A stretch of 64,000 nt of DNA from the NCBI GenBank assembly GCA_037893245.1, contig JBAIAA010000518.1, positions 620,001 to 684,000 of the forward strand. Direction: 5' to 3'. A program made the translations under genes and the position numbers. The DNA comes from Crossaster papposus. Lineage: Eukaryota > Echinodermata > Asteroidea > Velatida > Solasteridae. Every line of letters starts with the position of its first letter. Positions within the stretch are counted from its first letter, which is position 1. The notes under the pieces were generated by a model. That model was not told the DNA's origin, ran no database searches, and saw nothing but the letters and a program-made list of their open reading frames with translations. Below, one piece after another: positions 63,678 to 64,000 of this stretch.

Positions 63678-63734
63678 GTAAGATATCTTCTTCTTCTTTC
63701 GTTGTTGTTGAGAGGTTTCAAGTTTCACTTTGCG

Positions 63735-63965
63735 AAAGTTGCCCCGAGAGACGAGAGTCGGGTTCGCGTAGCGGTTCTTTTCTCGCATTCCACCGCTGTG
63801 AACCGGATTTAAATCAGTCTCTGCCCGACTCCGCGGGTTCACCCTCAGAATGTTCTTCTTGGGTTTTTCTCCCACCTCTAAAACTGTGTCTTCTTCTCAT
63901 TGTCTTCTATCTCTGCAAGTTTCCTTTGAGCAATCCTTAGTTTCATTACCAGAGAGAATTCCTCA
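63735..63965 (+). mobile_element. SINE fragment, sense
   Basis: GGTTCGCGTAGCGGTTCTTT, CCACCGCTGTGAACCGG, GTTCTTCTTGGGTTTTTCTC, TTCTTCTCATTGTCTTC and CTTAGTTTCATTACCAGAG follow the order of the SINEs at 16359 and 32785, with divergence. Confidence 0.7.
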
Positions 63966-64000
63966 TAACAAAATGTGTGTTGCACAACTGTGTAGTGTAA

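Overview
This window is eukaryotic and animal. It holds one large intron-rich gene on the + strand, and no gene start or end is visible. The gene is an internal part of a LOXHD1-type gene (lipoxygenase homology / PLAT domain protein). I place 32 coding exons between 322 and 63677. They total about 5.25 kb, or roughly 1,750 residues, and encode twelve complete PLAT domains plus the start of a thirteenth. Exon borders were set by matching AG/GT splice signals to an unbroken reading phase, and all 32 exons join in frame. Every PLAT domain opens at a phase-1 intron, so the domains are symmetric modules, as expected if the gene grew by domain duplication. Known LOXHD1 proteins act at the plasma membrane of hair-cell stereocilia in vertebrates. 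The role in this organism is unknown. The dispersed repeats (for example palindromic elements beginning GGGGCCAATTTCATAG and TGTGACCTGTCATCAC) remind me of echinoderm genomes, so I suspect a marine invertebrate deuterostome such as a sea star. That is an impression only. || Layout. 1-42 kb: thirty exons separated by introns of 0.2-4 kb filled with short non-autonomous transposons (TTAA-flanked families, TA-flanked TGTGACC families, foldback elements), tRNA-derived SINEs, 5'-truncated non-LTR retrotransposon ends and several minisatellites (16, 17, 11 bp units). 42-62.6 kb: a single 20.7 kb intron that splits PLAT domain 12 between exons 30 and 31. It contains an 18.2 kb tandem array of a decayed Ty3/gypsy-like LTR retroelement on the minus strand (six LTRs, five internal regions). 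The array is bounded by a 4-bp target-site duplication and contains a large 60-bp minisatellite. 62.6-64 kb: exons 31 and 32 and the start of the next intron. || The most unusual features are these. (1) At five separate exons of this gene, a piece of exon together with its splice site has been tandemly duplicated into the adjacent intron, giving arrays of 2-6 copies. (2) The LTR array carries its own proof of origin as one insertion, through the flanking duplication and a nearby paralogous empty site. (3) A 60-bp repeat is open in all three minus frames over more than 2 kb. (4) Several transposon insertions can be dated relative to each other because uninterrupted relatives lie in the same window.
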